Positions 44,540 to 53,325 of a stretch of 59,434 nucleotides of DNA are shown here, piece after piece (within the stretch, counting starts at the first letter, position 1; every line of letters starts with the position of its first letter). A program made the position numbers and the translations under genes. The notes under the pieces are model-generated. The model saw only the letters and a list, made by a program, of their open reading frames with translations, did no database searches and was not told the origin of the DNA. The stretch lies in NCBI GenBank assembly GCA_017627255.1, contig JAGAHD010000046.1:1-59434 (forward strand). Direction: 5' to 3'. Source of the DNA: Bacteroidales bacterium. GTDB taxonomy: Bacteria; Bacteroidota; Bacteroidia; Bacteroidales; UBA932.

Positions 44540-47500
44540 ATGAAGCAGCATTTCTCAAAACGGTTTGTTGCCCTCTGCCTGGTTTTGACGGGATTCCTAT
44601 CCTGTGTGAGTCTTTTCGCACAGGAAAGGCGTACCATTACCCTGTCGGAGAACAACATCACGCTGAAAGAAGCGTTTGACGCCATCGAGCGCCAAAGTGA
44701 CTACACCTTCATCATTCGGAACAATGACGTGGATCTTTCCACCCGGGTTTCCGTGCAGGTCAGGAATGCCGGTATCGATGAGGCGCTCCGGCAGATCCTG
44801 AGGGGAAAAGGTATCAGCTATGAAGTGCATGATACCCGTGTTTCGATTTTCTCCCCGACCGCTCCCGCCAGCGGGCAGGGAACTATCCATGTGTCCGGTA
44901 CGGTCCGCGATACCGGAGGGAATCCCATTCCGGGCGCGACAGTCTATGTCAGCGGAACCCAGAACGGAACGTATTCTGACGTCAATGGCGCATGGGCGCT
45001 GGAACTCACGTCCGCACAGTCCGAACTCCAGATATCCTGCATCGGCTACAAGACGGTGGAGATGGTTCCCGGTTCGCAGCGTGTGCTTCATATCGTGCTG
45101 GAAGAAGAGACTTCCTTCCTGGAAGAAACCGTTGTGATCGGTTACGGTACCGTCCGCAAGAGCGACCTGACGGGTTCCGTGGCTTCGGTCAGCGGTGAGG
45201 AAATGACCAAGACGGCGACCGGCGATCCTCTTTCTGCGCTGCAGGGACGTGCCGCCGGTGTCCAGATTATCACGAATACGGGTTCTCCTTCCGCGACGGC
45301 GGAAATCAAGATCCGCGGTACGGGCTCCCCGAACGGATCCGCTCCGCTGTATGTCGTGGACGGTTTCCCGATGAACGACATCGATTATCTGTCCCCGAAC
45401 GACATTTCTTCCATTGAGATCCTCAAGGATGCCTCCGCTTCGGCTATCTACGGATCCCGCGGTGCCAACGGTGTCGTGATGATCACGACCAAGCAGGCCA
45501 AGTCCGGGTCTCTGAAGATCGACGCCAAGGCCGAATTCGGTTTCCAGTCGACTCCACGGAAGCCGCAGATGCTGTCATCTTCCCAATATGCAGAAATGAC
45601 CAACCTGGCACTCGCCAATACGGGCCAGGATCCTGTCTATGCCAATCCGTCGAACATGATGTATGATACGGACTGGTTCAACGAGGTGATGCAAGTCGGT
45701 AAATACCAGGACTACAACCTGACCTTCTCCGGCGGTTCCGACAAGATCTCCCATGTGTTCAGTGCCAATTACCTGAACCGGGAGGGTACAGTCAAGTCCA
45801 CGGCTTTCGAACGGCTGAACCTGAACATGAACGGTCAGTACAAGCCGCTGTCCTGGCTGACATTCCGGGCTTCCGTCTCGGGCTCCTTCTCCAAGACCAA
45901 TTCCCTGGGTGCCAACGGTACCAACAACAATTCCATCTTCCTGTCTTCCCTGATCGCCCCGCCCGACATCCCGGTGTGGAATGACGTGACGAATTACTAT
46001 ACAGGTATCACGGCGATCCGTCTGGCCAACCCGGTGGGCGCGATCTCCAGGAACTACGGCAAGACCAACAGCAACAACCTGATCGGGAATTTCAGCGCGG
46101 ATGTGAAACTCCTGAAGGACCTGACATTCACTTCCCGTTTCGGATACCGCTACAATATCGCCCTGGGATCCGGATTCACTCCGATCTATTTCGAGACCTC
46201 CAACATCGCCAGCGGCAACACCTCGACCAGCCGTACGACCCGGTTCTCCACGGACTGGACCTGGGAAAACATATTGAACTATACAAAGAAGTTCAACAAA
46301 AACCACGAACTGTCTGTGATGGCGGCCATGTCCGTCCGGGATTTCTATACGGAGAACTACGTAGGAACCAAGAAATACCTTCCGAGCGAGGAGCCGGAAT
46401 TCCGGTATTTCAACGCTGCTTCCGATACCTCTCCTTCGCTGACGGGTGAGGCAAGCGCACTCGGCATGCTCTCCTATCTCGGCCGTGTCAACTATTCCCT
46501 GCTGAACCGTTACCTGTTCACGTTCTCCTTCCGTGCGGACGGATCATCCCGTTTCATCGGCAGCAACCGCTGGGGATATTTCCCTTCCGGCGCCTTTGCG
46601 TGGAAGATTTCCGAAGAGCCGTTCTTCAAGAACCTAGGCCTGCGGAATGTCGACAACGTGAAACTCCGCCTCGGCTGGGGCCAGATCGGTAACGAGCGCA
46701 TCAGCGGTTACTATCCTTACCAGACGAATATTTCCCAGGGCCAGTACTACAACCTCGGCGAGGACAAGACCCGTATCAACGGTGCGACGCCTTCCGGTCT
46801 CGGAAACAAGGAACTGATGTGGGAAACTTCCGAACAGTCCAACATCGGTCTCGACCTGGGCTTCCTCGGGAACCGCCTGACGGCGACGATCGACGCCTAT
46901 ATCCGCAAGACCGACAACATCCTTCTGAGGGAGAGCGTCCCGAGAGTTTCGGGTACGGCCAACCTGATGCGGAATGTCGGCGGTATGGAGAACAGGGGTA
47001 TCGAGCTGACTATCGGCTGGAAGGATGACGTCGGGGACTTCTCCTACAGCGTTGACGGAAACGTCTCCTTCGTGAAGAACAAGGTGAAGAACCTCGGCTC
47101 TTCCGGAGTCCTCCAGAGCGGATTCTCCTATGACAACGCCCTGATTGATTTCTCCGGCCAGTTCAGCAACATCATCCGTTCCTATGTCGACCTCCCGTAT
47201 GCCCAGTTCTATGGCTACGAATTCCTCGGTATTTTCCAGAACCAGGCTGAAATCGACGGTTACAAGAACAGCGAAGGGAAGGTGATCATGCCGGATGCCA
47301 AACCGGGCGACTCGAAGTTCAAGGACCAGGACGATGACGGCAAGATCAATGCGAATGACGTGGTCCTGATCGGCGATCCCAACCCGGATGCCGTATTCGG
47401 CCTCAATTTCAGCGCCGCATACAAGGGCTTCGACATCTCCATGCTGTTCCAGGGAACTGTGGGCAACGATATCTTCAATGCGTCCAAGTTCTATTTTGAG

Positions 47501-47881
47501 AAATTCGACGGACGGCAGAATACGCTGGCCCGTTCCTACAAGGCCGGATGGAATGGACAGGGCTCGACCAACTCGGTTCCGATCACGCTGGCCGATGCCG
47601 GCGGCGGTGCCGCGCGGAACAACCTGAACTGGGCCTCTTCGACGATGTACATTGAAAACGGATCGTATTTCCGCCTGAAGAACCTCCAGGTCGGCTATAC
47701 TTTCAAGCCGTTCTATTCCGTGGGACAGAAGATCGGCGTGCGGGCCTATGTCTCCGCCCAGAACCTGCTCACTCTCACGAAGTACTCCGGCCTGGATCCG
47801 GAAGTCCCTGACAATGGGGTGGATCGCGGTCAGTATCCCCAGCCCCGTACTTTCATCCTTGGTTTGAACATCACCCTTTAA
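44540..47881 (+). CDS. SusC-type TonB-dependent transducer with STN domain
   Basis: A 1113-residue protein. Signal peptide (ending LFAQ), STN domain (about 30-105: LSENNITLKEAFDAIERQSDYTFI), carboxypeptidase-regulatory-like domain (about 115-200), plug with the SusC signature (LEETVVIGYGTVRKSDLTGSV), VDGFPMNDIDYLSPNDISSIEILKDASASAIYGSRGANGVVMITT, and a beta-barrel ending GLNITL. The STN domain contacts the FecR anti-sigma, so this copy both imports and signals. Its operon partner SusD follows after 12 bases. Confidence 0.96.
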   Translation: MKQHFSKRFVALCLVLTGFLSCVSLFAQERRTITLSENNITLKEAFDAIERQSDYTFIIRNNDVDLSTRVSVQVRNAGIDEALRQILRGKGISYEVHDTRVSIFSPTAPASGQGTIHVSGTVRDTGGNPIPGATVYVSGTQNGTYSDVNGAWALELTSAQSELQISCIGYKTVEMVPGSQRVLHIVLEEETSFLEETVVIGYGTVRKSDLTGSVASVSGEEMTKTATGDPLSALQGRAAGVQIITNTGSPSATAEIKIRGTGSPNGSAPLYVVDGFPMNDIDYLSPNDISSIEILKDASASAIYGSRGANGVVMITTKQAKSGSLKIDAKAEFGFQSTPRKPQMLSSSQYAEMTNLALANTGQDPVYANPSNMMYDTDWFNEVMQVGKYQDYNLTFSGGSDKISHVFSANYLNREGTVKSTAFERLNLNMNGQYKPLSWLTFRASVSGSFSKTNSLGANGTNNNSIFLSSLIAPPDIPVWNDVTNYYTGITAIRLANPVGAISRNYGKTNSNNLIGNFSADVKLLKDLTFTSRFGYRYNIALGSGFTPIYFETSNIASGNTSTSRTTRFSTDWTWENILNYTKKFNKNHELSVMAAMSVRDFYTENYVGTKKYLPSEEPEFRYFNAASDTSPSLTGEASALGMLSYLGRVNYSLLNRYLFTFSFRADGSSRFIGSNRWGYFPSGAFAWKISEEPFFKNLGLRNVDNVKLRLGWGQIGNERISGYYPYQTNISQGQYYNLGEDKTRINGATPSGLGNKELMWETSEQSNIGLDLGFLGNRLTATIDAYIRKTDNILLRESVPRVSGTANLMRNVGGMENRGIELTIGWKDDVGDFSYSVDGNVSFVKNKVKNLGSSGVLQSGFSYDNALIDFSGQFSNIIRSYVDLPYAQFYGYEFLGIFQNQAEIDGYKNSEGKVIMPDAKPGDSKFKDQDDDGKINANDVVLIGDPNPDAVFGLNFSAAYKGFDISMLFQGTVGNDIFNASKFYFEKFDGRQNTLARSYKAGWNGQGSTNSVPITLADAGGGAARNNLNWASSTMYIENGSYFRLKNLQVGYTFKPFYSVGQKIGVRAYVSAQNLLTLTKYSGLDPEVPDNGVDRGQYPQPRTFILGLNITL

Positions 47882-47893
47882 TTGTCCACGATC

Positions 47894-49591
47894 ATGAAAC
47901 ACCCTATTATACTGATGATATCAGCTGCAGGATTTCTCCTGAGCGCATGTACCGGCGTGCTGGACAAGAAGCCCCTTGTCACCCTGGCAGTTGAGAATTA
48001 CTATACCACGGAAGAACAAGCGTATACGGCCATCATCGGCCTGTACCACACGATCAAGATCGGTGAGATCGGAACCTACCATTACATCCATGTGGGTGAC
48101 AACCTCTCGGATGATACCGAAATCGGCAATTCGCGTTCTGACGGCGTGAAGTGGGCCGGTAACGAGCTCACCATGATGCGCTACGACATCCTGCCGACCA
48201 ACCAGTATTCGGGCAACTACCTCTGGAATTATTACTTCAGTACGATTACCAGCGCGAACTATGCCATCGAGAACATTTCCAAGAATGACATTCCCAACGC
48301 CGCACGGTACATCGCCGAAGCCAAATTCCTCCGCAGTTTCGCCTATTTCGACCTGACCCGCCAGTTCGGCGGACTCCCGCTGGTGGACCATATCCTCTCC
48401 TATGAGGAGTATTTCACCCCGCGTTCTTCCGAGGAAGATACCTGGCAGTTCGTGGAGCAGGGATTCCTGGAGGCCATCGAGGACCTTCCCGTCGCCTGGG
48501 AAAGCGCCAGCATCGGCAGGGCGACGAAGGGCGCTGCCATGGCTATGCTTGCCCGCACGTATATCTATCATGCCAGCTACAACAAGAATCCGGAGACCTG
48601 GCAGAAGGCATACGACACGATCAAGGAGATCGAGCGTGCCGGCTATTTCCGGTTGGAATCCAATTTCGCCCATATCTTCGACATGGACAACCAGAACGGG
48701 CCCGAGTGCTGCTTCTCCATCCAGTTCGCGACCTCCCATACCGGATGGGGAAATGCCAATGACGGATACAATTCCGCGTTCTACGGCCATGATTTCGGTA
48801 TTACGACAACAGACCTCGACCCCAATGCGACCTCGCTCCACGACTATTACGGGGAAGATATCTATGATTTCGTCTACAACAAGATGCTGGAAGAATTCCC
48901 CTGGAACGTCAATGACGACGGTTCGCCCAAGGCATATCTGAAAAAGTGGACGGGATGGTCCCTGCATTGCCCGACCCTGGACCTGGTCAATGCCTTCGAG
49001 CCCGGCGACCCGCGCCTGGAGGCGACGGTCATTGCTCCGAACGAGTTCTATGACGGTCACACGCATTTCAATCTCTCTTCCTATTCCAGATACCAGGGGA
49101 AGAAAGAGTATGTCCCGTTCGAGTACCGTACGGAAGAGTCCAATGAAGACGACCTCCCGCGCAACCAGATCGTCCTCCGGTACGCCAACATCCTGCTCTA
49201 TATGGCCGAAGCCTGCAATGAGCTCGGGAAGACCGCCGAAGCGCTGGATTACCTGGAGATGGTCCGGGGACGCGCCCGGAGCAATTCTTCCGACCCGAAC
49301 GTCCTCCCCAAAGTGACCACCACGAACCAGGAGGAGCTCCGCCAGGCCATTTATCATGAGCGCCGCGTGGAACTTGCCCTGGAATATGACCGGTATTTCG
49401 ACCTGGCCCGAACCGGAAGGCTCTATGATACGATGAAGGCATACTACGCCAAGTATGCGAATGACCGTTCCAAACTGGAGAAGGGCAAGAATGTCCAGCC
49501 GTATCACAACCATATGCCGATTCCGTCCCGGGCCATCGACGCCTCCCTGTATAACGGCGTCTACACTTTGGATCAGAATCCAGGTTATTGA
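47894..49591 (+). CDS. SusD/RagB-family nutrient-binding lipoprotein
   Basis: A 565-residue protein with a lipobox (LLSAC; Cys near 19). SusD helical elements (YIAEAKFLRSFAYFDLTRQFGGLPLVDHIL) and the C-terminal block (VLRYANILLYMAEACNELGKT, YHERRVELALEYDRYFDLARTGRLYDTM, IPSRAIDASLYNGVYTLDQNPGY) are complete. It binds the oligosaccharide for the preceding transducer. The ATG at 47894 is preferred to an upstream TTG. A 15-bp hairpin follows before the GH51-like gene. Confidence 0.95.
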   Translation: MKHPIILMISAAGFLLSACTGVLDKKPLVTLAVENYYTTEEQAYTAIIGLYHTIKIGEIGTYHYIHVGDNLSDDTEIGNSRSDGVKWAGNELTMMRYDILPTNQYSGNYLWNYYFSTITSANYAIENISKNDIPNAARYIAEAKFLRSFAYFDLTRQFGGLPLVDHILSYEEYFTPRSSEEDTWQFVEQGFLEAIEDLPVAWESASIGRATKGAAMAMLARTYIYHASYNKNPETWQKAYDTIKEIERAGYFRLESNFAHIFDMDNQNGPECCFSIQFATSHTGWGNANDGYNSAFYGHDFGITTTDLDPNATSLHDYYGEDIYDFVYNKMLEEFPWNVNDDGSPKAYLKKWTGWSLHCPTLDLVNAFEPGDPRLEATVIAPNEFYDGHTHFNLSSYSRYQGKKEYVPFEYRTEESNEDDLPRNQIVLRYANILLYMAEACNELGKTAEALDYLEMVRGRARSNSSDPNVLPKVTTTNQEELRQAIYHERRVELALEYDRYFDLARTGRLYDTMKAYYAKYANDRSKLEKGKNVQPYHNHMPIPSRAIDASLYNGVYTLDQNPGY

Positions 49592-49629
49592 TAAGTGATT
49601 GGGATGAGGCGTGTTAATAATGGTTAGGG

Positions 49630-49672
49630 AAGGGGATGTATTCTGGGAACGAACCGAAGAATACATCCTCTT
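49630..49672 (+). repeat. 15-bp hairpin between SusD and the glycosidase genes
   Basis: Arms 49630-49644 and 49658-49672 pair fully with one G-T wobble, around GGGAACGAACCGA. No T run follows. It may stabilise the upstream SusCD mRNA or reduce expression of the enzymes. Confidence 0.7.
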
Positions 49673-49691
49673 CAAAAATAAAACGAACCCA

Positions 49692-51827
49692 ATGAAGAGA
49701 ATCTTGATTGCCGGCATCGCCGGTTTGTTGGCGCTCTCTCCTCTGAATGGCGCCGTCAACAAGGTCCGCGGAACCGTCGAGGCTTCCCGCCTGTCCGAAT
49801 ACCCGGTAAGTCCCTACATTTTCGGGAATTTCGTAGAAGCCGGTTTCGGACGGCAAGTCAGCGGAATGTGGTCGGAAATGATCTACAACCGCAGTTTCGA
49901 ACTCCCGGAATCCATCATTTCCTTCGGTGACATGGAGCCCACCGTACAATGGTGGATGTTTCCCCCGGAGATGTACAATTCCAACGCCCCGTTCTGGCAC
50001 AGCGGCTATGAAGAGTGCGACTGGGAAGTGACGGACCCCCAGTTGATGACCCTGTCCCGGATTATCGGTGCAGAATCGTACAAGGGACTCGGATCGCTCC
50101 AGATGACCAAACCCAATGAACAGCGGGCCGGCATTATCCAGAAGGGAATCTACTTCGAATCCGGCAAGAGCTATTCGTTCGACCTGCTGGCCGGTATCCG
50201 GCAGACCTACCCGAAACTGACCCGCTCCATCCCTGGCTTCAAGCCGCTGGACACGGAAGAAATCCGGAAGCCGTTCGAGGTAATCATCCGGGAAGAAGCG
50301 GATCCCTCCCACATCCTGTTCCAGTACTCGTTTGAGGTAATGGCGACCCAGGAGCACCATACCTGCATCATTCCGGACCTCCATTTCACCGGACGGGTCT
50401 GCGTGGAACTCAGCTATGAATGGAAAGGGAACATGTGCCTGTCCTGCGTTTCGCTCATGCCGACGGACAACATCCATGGCTGGCGGAAGGATGTCGTGCA
50501 GCTCCTGAAAGAGATGCGGGTACCGGTCCTGCGGTATCCGGGCGGATGCTATGCCAGCTTCTTCGACTGGCGTAAATACGTCGGACCGAGGGACTTGCGT
50601 CCTACTTCCTACAGCTATTACTGGGGCGGCTTCGATGATAACGACGCCTCTATCGATGAATTCCTGCAGCTTTGCGACGAGGTAGGATGCGAACCGGAAA
50701 TCTGCATCAACATGATGACCAGCACTCCCTTCAAGGCGGCGGAATTCGTGGAATACCTGAACGGGCCTGACGATTCCCCGATGGGACGTTTCCGCCAGGA
50801 GAACGGCGTCAAGCGGAACCGGAAAGTCCGCATCTTCGAGATGGACAACGAGGCGGGCCGCAAGTGGTCGCCGCTCCAGTACGCCTATGCCTGCGTGGAT
50901 TTCGCCAAGGCCATGAAGGCTGTCGATCCCGATATCGAACTGATGATGATGACCTATTCATTCTCCAACAGCGAGTATTACATCGACCAGCAGCTGGAAA
51001 TCGCCGGCCCTTACGTGGATTACATCATCGCCCGGAACGGAGGGCCTCAGTTCGTTTCCCGGACCCTGGCCAAGATCCGGGCGTACAATGAAAAGCACGG
51101 AACCCATATCAAACTGACCAACACCGAGTGGCTTTCCCCTTCGGCATCACCGGAACCGTTTGACGATCCGGCTATTCCGCAGTTCCACGCCTGGCGTCCC
51201 AAGACGGAGCCGGATTACCGCGCCGTCCTGTCCTTCCGGCAGATCCGCTGGTTCTATGCGCTGAACGGGGCTGCCCGGCTGATGGACTACCTCTCTTATG
51301 GCGGCGAATACTACCTGGCCAATTTCAACAATTGCGTCAATACCTGGGGACAGAATGTCATCGAAGCGTCAAAGGAAGGGGCCTGGCTGTCCCCGATGGG
51401 AGAAGTCTTCAAGTTCTTCGCTTCCCGCGAGGACCGGTATCCGCTGGCGACTTCCATGACGGATACCATGAATGCGCGGGTCCAGCAGCAGCGGACGGTC
51501 TACAATGCGGCCGAAACGGAAATGGATTTCCCCCTGATCGTGAATCTCCGTTCGGAGAACGATTTCCTGAAAATGGTCGCCTGTGAATCGGACCGCGGCA
51601 TCCATGTGTATTTCACGAACAAGTCCCGGGAGGACGTGTCGCTGGACCTGACAGTTCCCAAGGGATACAAGATTGAGAAAATTGAGTATCTTTGTGCACC
51701 GGACCGCCTGTCAAGGACGTATTTGGACCACTCCGACCTGGTTCGTGGGGAAAGGGCGTTGAGAAGTGCGAAGAAGATTCCCGTCGGTCCGCTTTCTCTC
51801 AACCGGATCGTTTTTGTCAAACAATAA
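49692..51827 (+). CDS. GH51-like alpha-L-arabinofuranosidase
   Basis: A 711-residue exported enzyme. A signal peptide is predicted at MKRILIAGIAGLLALSPLNG. The N-terminal part (about 30-240) starts with the GH51-type entry (VSPYIFGNFVEAGFGRQVSGMWSEMIYNRSFE) and includes a carbohydrate-binding-like insert. The barrel has VPVLRYPGGCYASFFDW, an acid/base candidate in IFEMDNEAG, and a nucleophile candidate in KLTNTEWLSP. The C-terminal beta domain ends VGPLSLNRIVFVKQ. It should release arabinofuranose from arabinan or arabinoxylan. Located after SusC/SusD in the same operon. Confidence 0.88.
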   Translation: MKRILIAGIAGLLALSPLNGAVNKVRGTVEASRLSEYPVSPYIFGNFVEAGFGRQVSGMWSEMIYNRSFELPESIISFGDMEPTVQWWMFPPEMYNSNAPFWHSGYEECDWEVTDPQLMTLSRIIGAESYKGLGSLQMTKPNEQRAGIIQKGIYFESGKSYSFDLLAGIRQTYPKLTRSIPGFKPLDTEEIRKPFEVIIREEADPSHILFQYSFEVMATQEHHTCIIPDLHFTGRVCVELSYEWKGNMCLSCVSLMPTDNIHGWRKDVVQLLKEMRVPVLRYPGGCYASFFDWRKYVGPRDLRPTSYSYYWGGFDDNDASIDEFLQLCDEVGCEPEICINMMTSTPFKAAEFVEYLNGPDDSPMGRFRQENGVKRNRKVRIFEMDNEAGRKWSPLQYAYACVDFAKAMKAVDPDIELMMMTYSFSNSEYYIDQQLEIAGPYVDYIIARNGGPQFVSRTLAKIRAYNEKHGTHIKLTNTEWLSPSASPEPFDDPAIPQFHAWRPKTEPDYRAVLSFRQIRWFYALNGAARLMDYLSYGGEYYLANFNNCVNTWGQNVIEASKEGAWLSPMGEVFKFFASREDRYPLATSMTDTMNARVQQQRTVYNAAETEMDFPLIVNLRSENDFLKMVACESDRGIHVYFTNKSREDVSLDLTVPKGYKIEKIEYLCAPDRLSRTYLDHSDLVRGERALRSAKKIPVGPLSLNRIVFVKQ

Positions 51828-51846
51828 TCTATAACGGAACATACAT

Positions 51847-52860
51847 ATGCTGACGCACGGAAAATACCTGATCTTTGCCGCCGTCCTGGCCGTGGTGTCC
51901 GCCTGCCAGGGAAAGCCGGCCGTCGAATACAAGCAGGCCGCCGAGCCTCTGTTCATCGATCCCGTCTATAATGGATCGACCGATCCGATGGTCTGTTACA
52001 ATCCGGTGACGAAAACCTATTACATGTATTACACGAGCCGCCGTTCCAATGTTCCGGGACTCGGAGGGATCGAGTCGGTCCACGGTTCACCGATCGGCAT
52101 GGCGGAATCCCGGGACGGAGGTGCCACCTGGACGTACATCGGCGATGCCGAGATCGACTACCATCCGGACGAAAACCCGACCTACTGGGCTCCCGAGGTG
52201 ATCTGGAGCGGGGGAGAGTTCCATATGTACCTGTCCTATGTCCCTGGGATTTTCGATACGTGGGAGCATCCCCGCGACATTGTCCATCTGACCAGTGCAG
52301 ACGGACGGAGCTGGCACAAGCAGTCCGTTCTCGCGCTGTCGGATTACCGGGTCATCGATGCCTGTATCTATCCCAAACCGGATGGGGGATGGCGCCTGTG
52401 GTACAACAACGAGTCCGACGGCAAGAGCATCTATTATGCCGACAGTGACGACTTGTATCACTGGACCGACAAGGGGAAAGCCACTTCGGTCAATGTCAAT
52501 GGTGAAGGCCCCAACGTGTTTGAACTGGGCGGGAAATATTTCATGATCGTGGATGAGTGGAAGGGACTCTCCGTCTTCTCCTCCGATGACATGGAAACCT
52601 GGACCAAACAGGAGGGGCGCTACCTGATCGACGGCAAGGAGGGGCAACGCCGTGGAAACCACGCGGATGTGGAGGTTGTGGACGGCCACGCCTACATGTT
52701 CTACTTCAGCGGTATCCGGGAAATCGACCCCGAAACGGGCGAGCCGGTCCGCCGCCGCGGCTCTGCCGTATATGTGGCAGAACTCAAGCTGGATGAGGGC
52801 GGACTGCTGTATTGCGACACCACGGAACCCTGCATGATCAACCTCATGGCAGACAAATAG
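51847..52860 (+). CDS. GH43-like five-bladed beta-propeller glycosidase, lipoprotein
   Basis: A 337-residue lipoprotein (lipobox VVSAC; Cys near 20). Propeller repeats with paired Tyr/Trp strands: NGSTDPMVCYNPVTKTYYMYYTS (possible catalytic base Asp), ENPTYWAPEVIWSGGEFHMYLSY (possible acid Glu), YADSDDLYHWTDKG, GPNVFELGGKYFMIVDEW and GNHADVEVVDGHAYMFYFSG. The pattern fits GH43 and related furanosidase clans, but the exact family (GH43, GH117 or neighbours) is not settled. With the GH51-like enzyme it suggests an arabinose-containing substrate. Last gene of the operon. Confidence 0.82.
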   Translation: MLTHGKYLIFAAVLAVVSACQGKPAVEYKQAAEPLFIDPVYNGSTDPMVCYNPVTKTYYMYYTSRRSNVPGLGGIESVHGSPIGMAESRDGGATWTYIGDAEIDYHPDENPTYWAPEVIWSGGEFHMYLSYVPGIFDTWEHPRDIVHLTSADGRSWHKQSVLALSDYRVIDACIYPKPDGGWRLWYNNESDGKSIYYADSDDLYHWTDKGKATSVNVNGEGPNVFELGGKYFMIVDEWKGLSVFSSDDMETWTKQEGRYLIDGKEGQRRGNHADVEVVDGHAYMFYFSGIREIDPETGEPVRRRGSAVYVAELKLDEGGLLYCDTTEPCMINLMADK

Positions 52861-53134
52861 GGTCCCTTCAGCGACGTTGATGTCTCCTTTCAGAAAAGAG
52901 GGGGCTGACTGATCATAGATTCTTCGGCAGGTAAACCTGCCTCAGAATGGCATAGGACTGTCATTGTGGCCTGGTCGTCATTTTGACCGGACTGTCATTC
53001 TGAACGAAGTGAGGAATCTTTTCAGTCAGTCCTCTCTTTTTTCTGTGCTTCTAATTTCCGGACAGTCAGTCCCTTGCGTTTTTCTCTTATAAAAAAGCGG
53101 AAACAAGGTGTTCAATGTTTTGAAAAAAAATTGT
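52861..53134. other. Intergenic region between two SusCD units
   Basis: No ORF with coding character. It carries the large palindrome at 52894-53040 and then AT-rich DNA leading into the promoter at 53135. Confidence 0.6.
52894..53040 (+). repeat. 147-bp multi-hairpin palindrome, terminator-like
   Basis: Bases 52894-52912 pair with 53022-53040 over 19 positions with only G-T wobbles. The interior holds ATTCT-TC-GGCAGG/CCTGCC-TC-AGAAT (52918-52948) and GGTC/GACC around GTCATTTT, plus a GTCATTCTGAACGAAGTGAGGAATC stretch of the type seen as dispersed intergenic repeats in Bacteroidota. The right arm ends in a T run, so it probably terminates the glycosidase operon. Confidence 0.7.
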
Positions 53135-53142
53135 AAATTTGC
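53135..53142 (+). promoter_or_regulatory. Promoter -7 box of the third SusCD unit
   Basis: TAAATTTG matches TAnnTTTG. It gives a leader of about 175 bases before the ATG at 53326. Confidence 0.55.
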
Positions 53143-53255
53143 GCCCCTGAACGATTATGAACAACAAAACAGAACACAGATTTCTTTTTCTTTTTCTTAT
53201 TGCTTGCCGACAATGTAAGCGTTTGAAAAATAGTCTGTTGAGTGTTTTCCCGTAG

Positions 53256-53278
53256 AGAGGCTTTCGCCTCTTTTCGGT
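53256..53278 (+). promoter_or_regulatory. Leader hairpin upstream of SusC, attenuator-like
   Basis: AGAGGC-TTTC-GCCTCT followed by TTTT, within the leader and 50 bases before the ATG. It could act as an intrinsic terminator/attenuator. Confidence 0.45.
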
Positions 53279-53325
53279 TTCTTTTTATCAGCAACCAATC
53301 TATTACCCATTTTACTACTAACACT

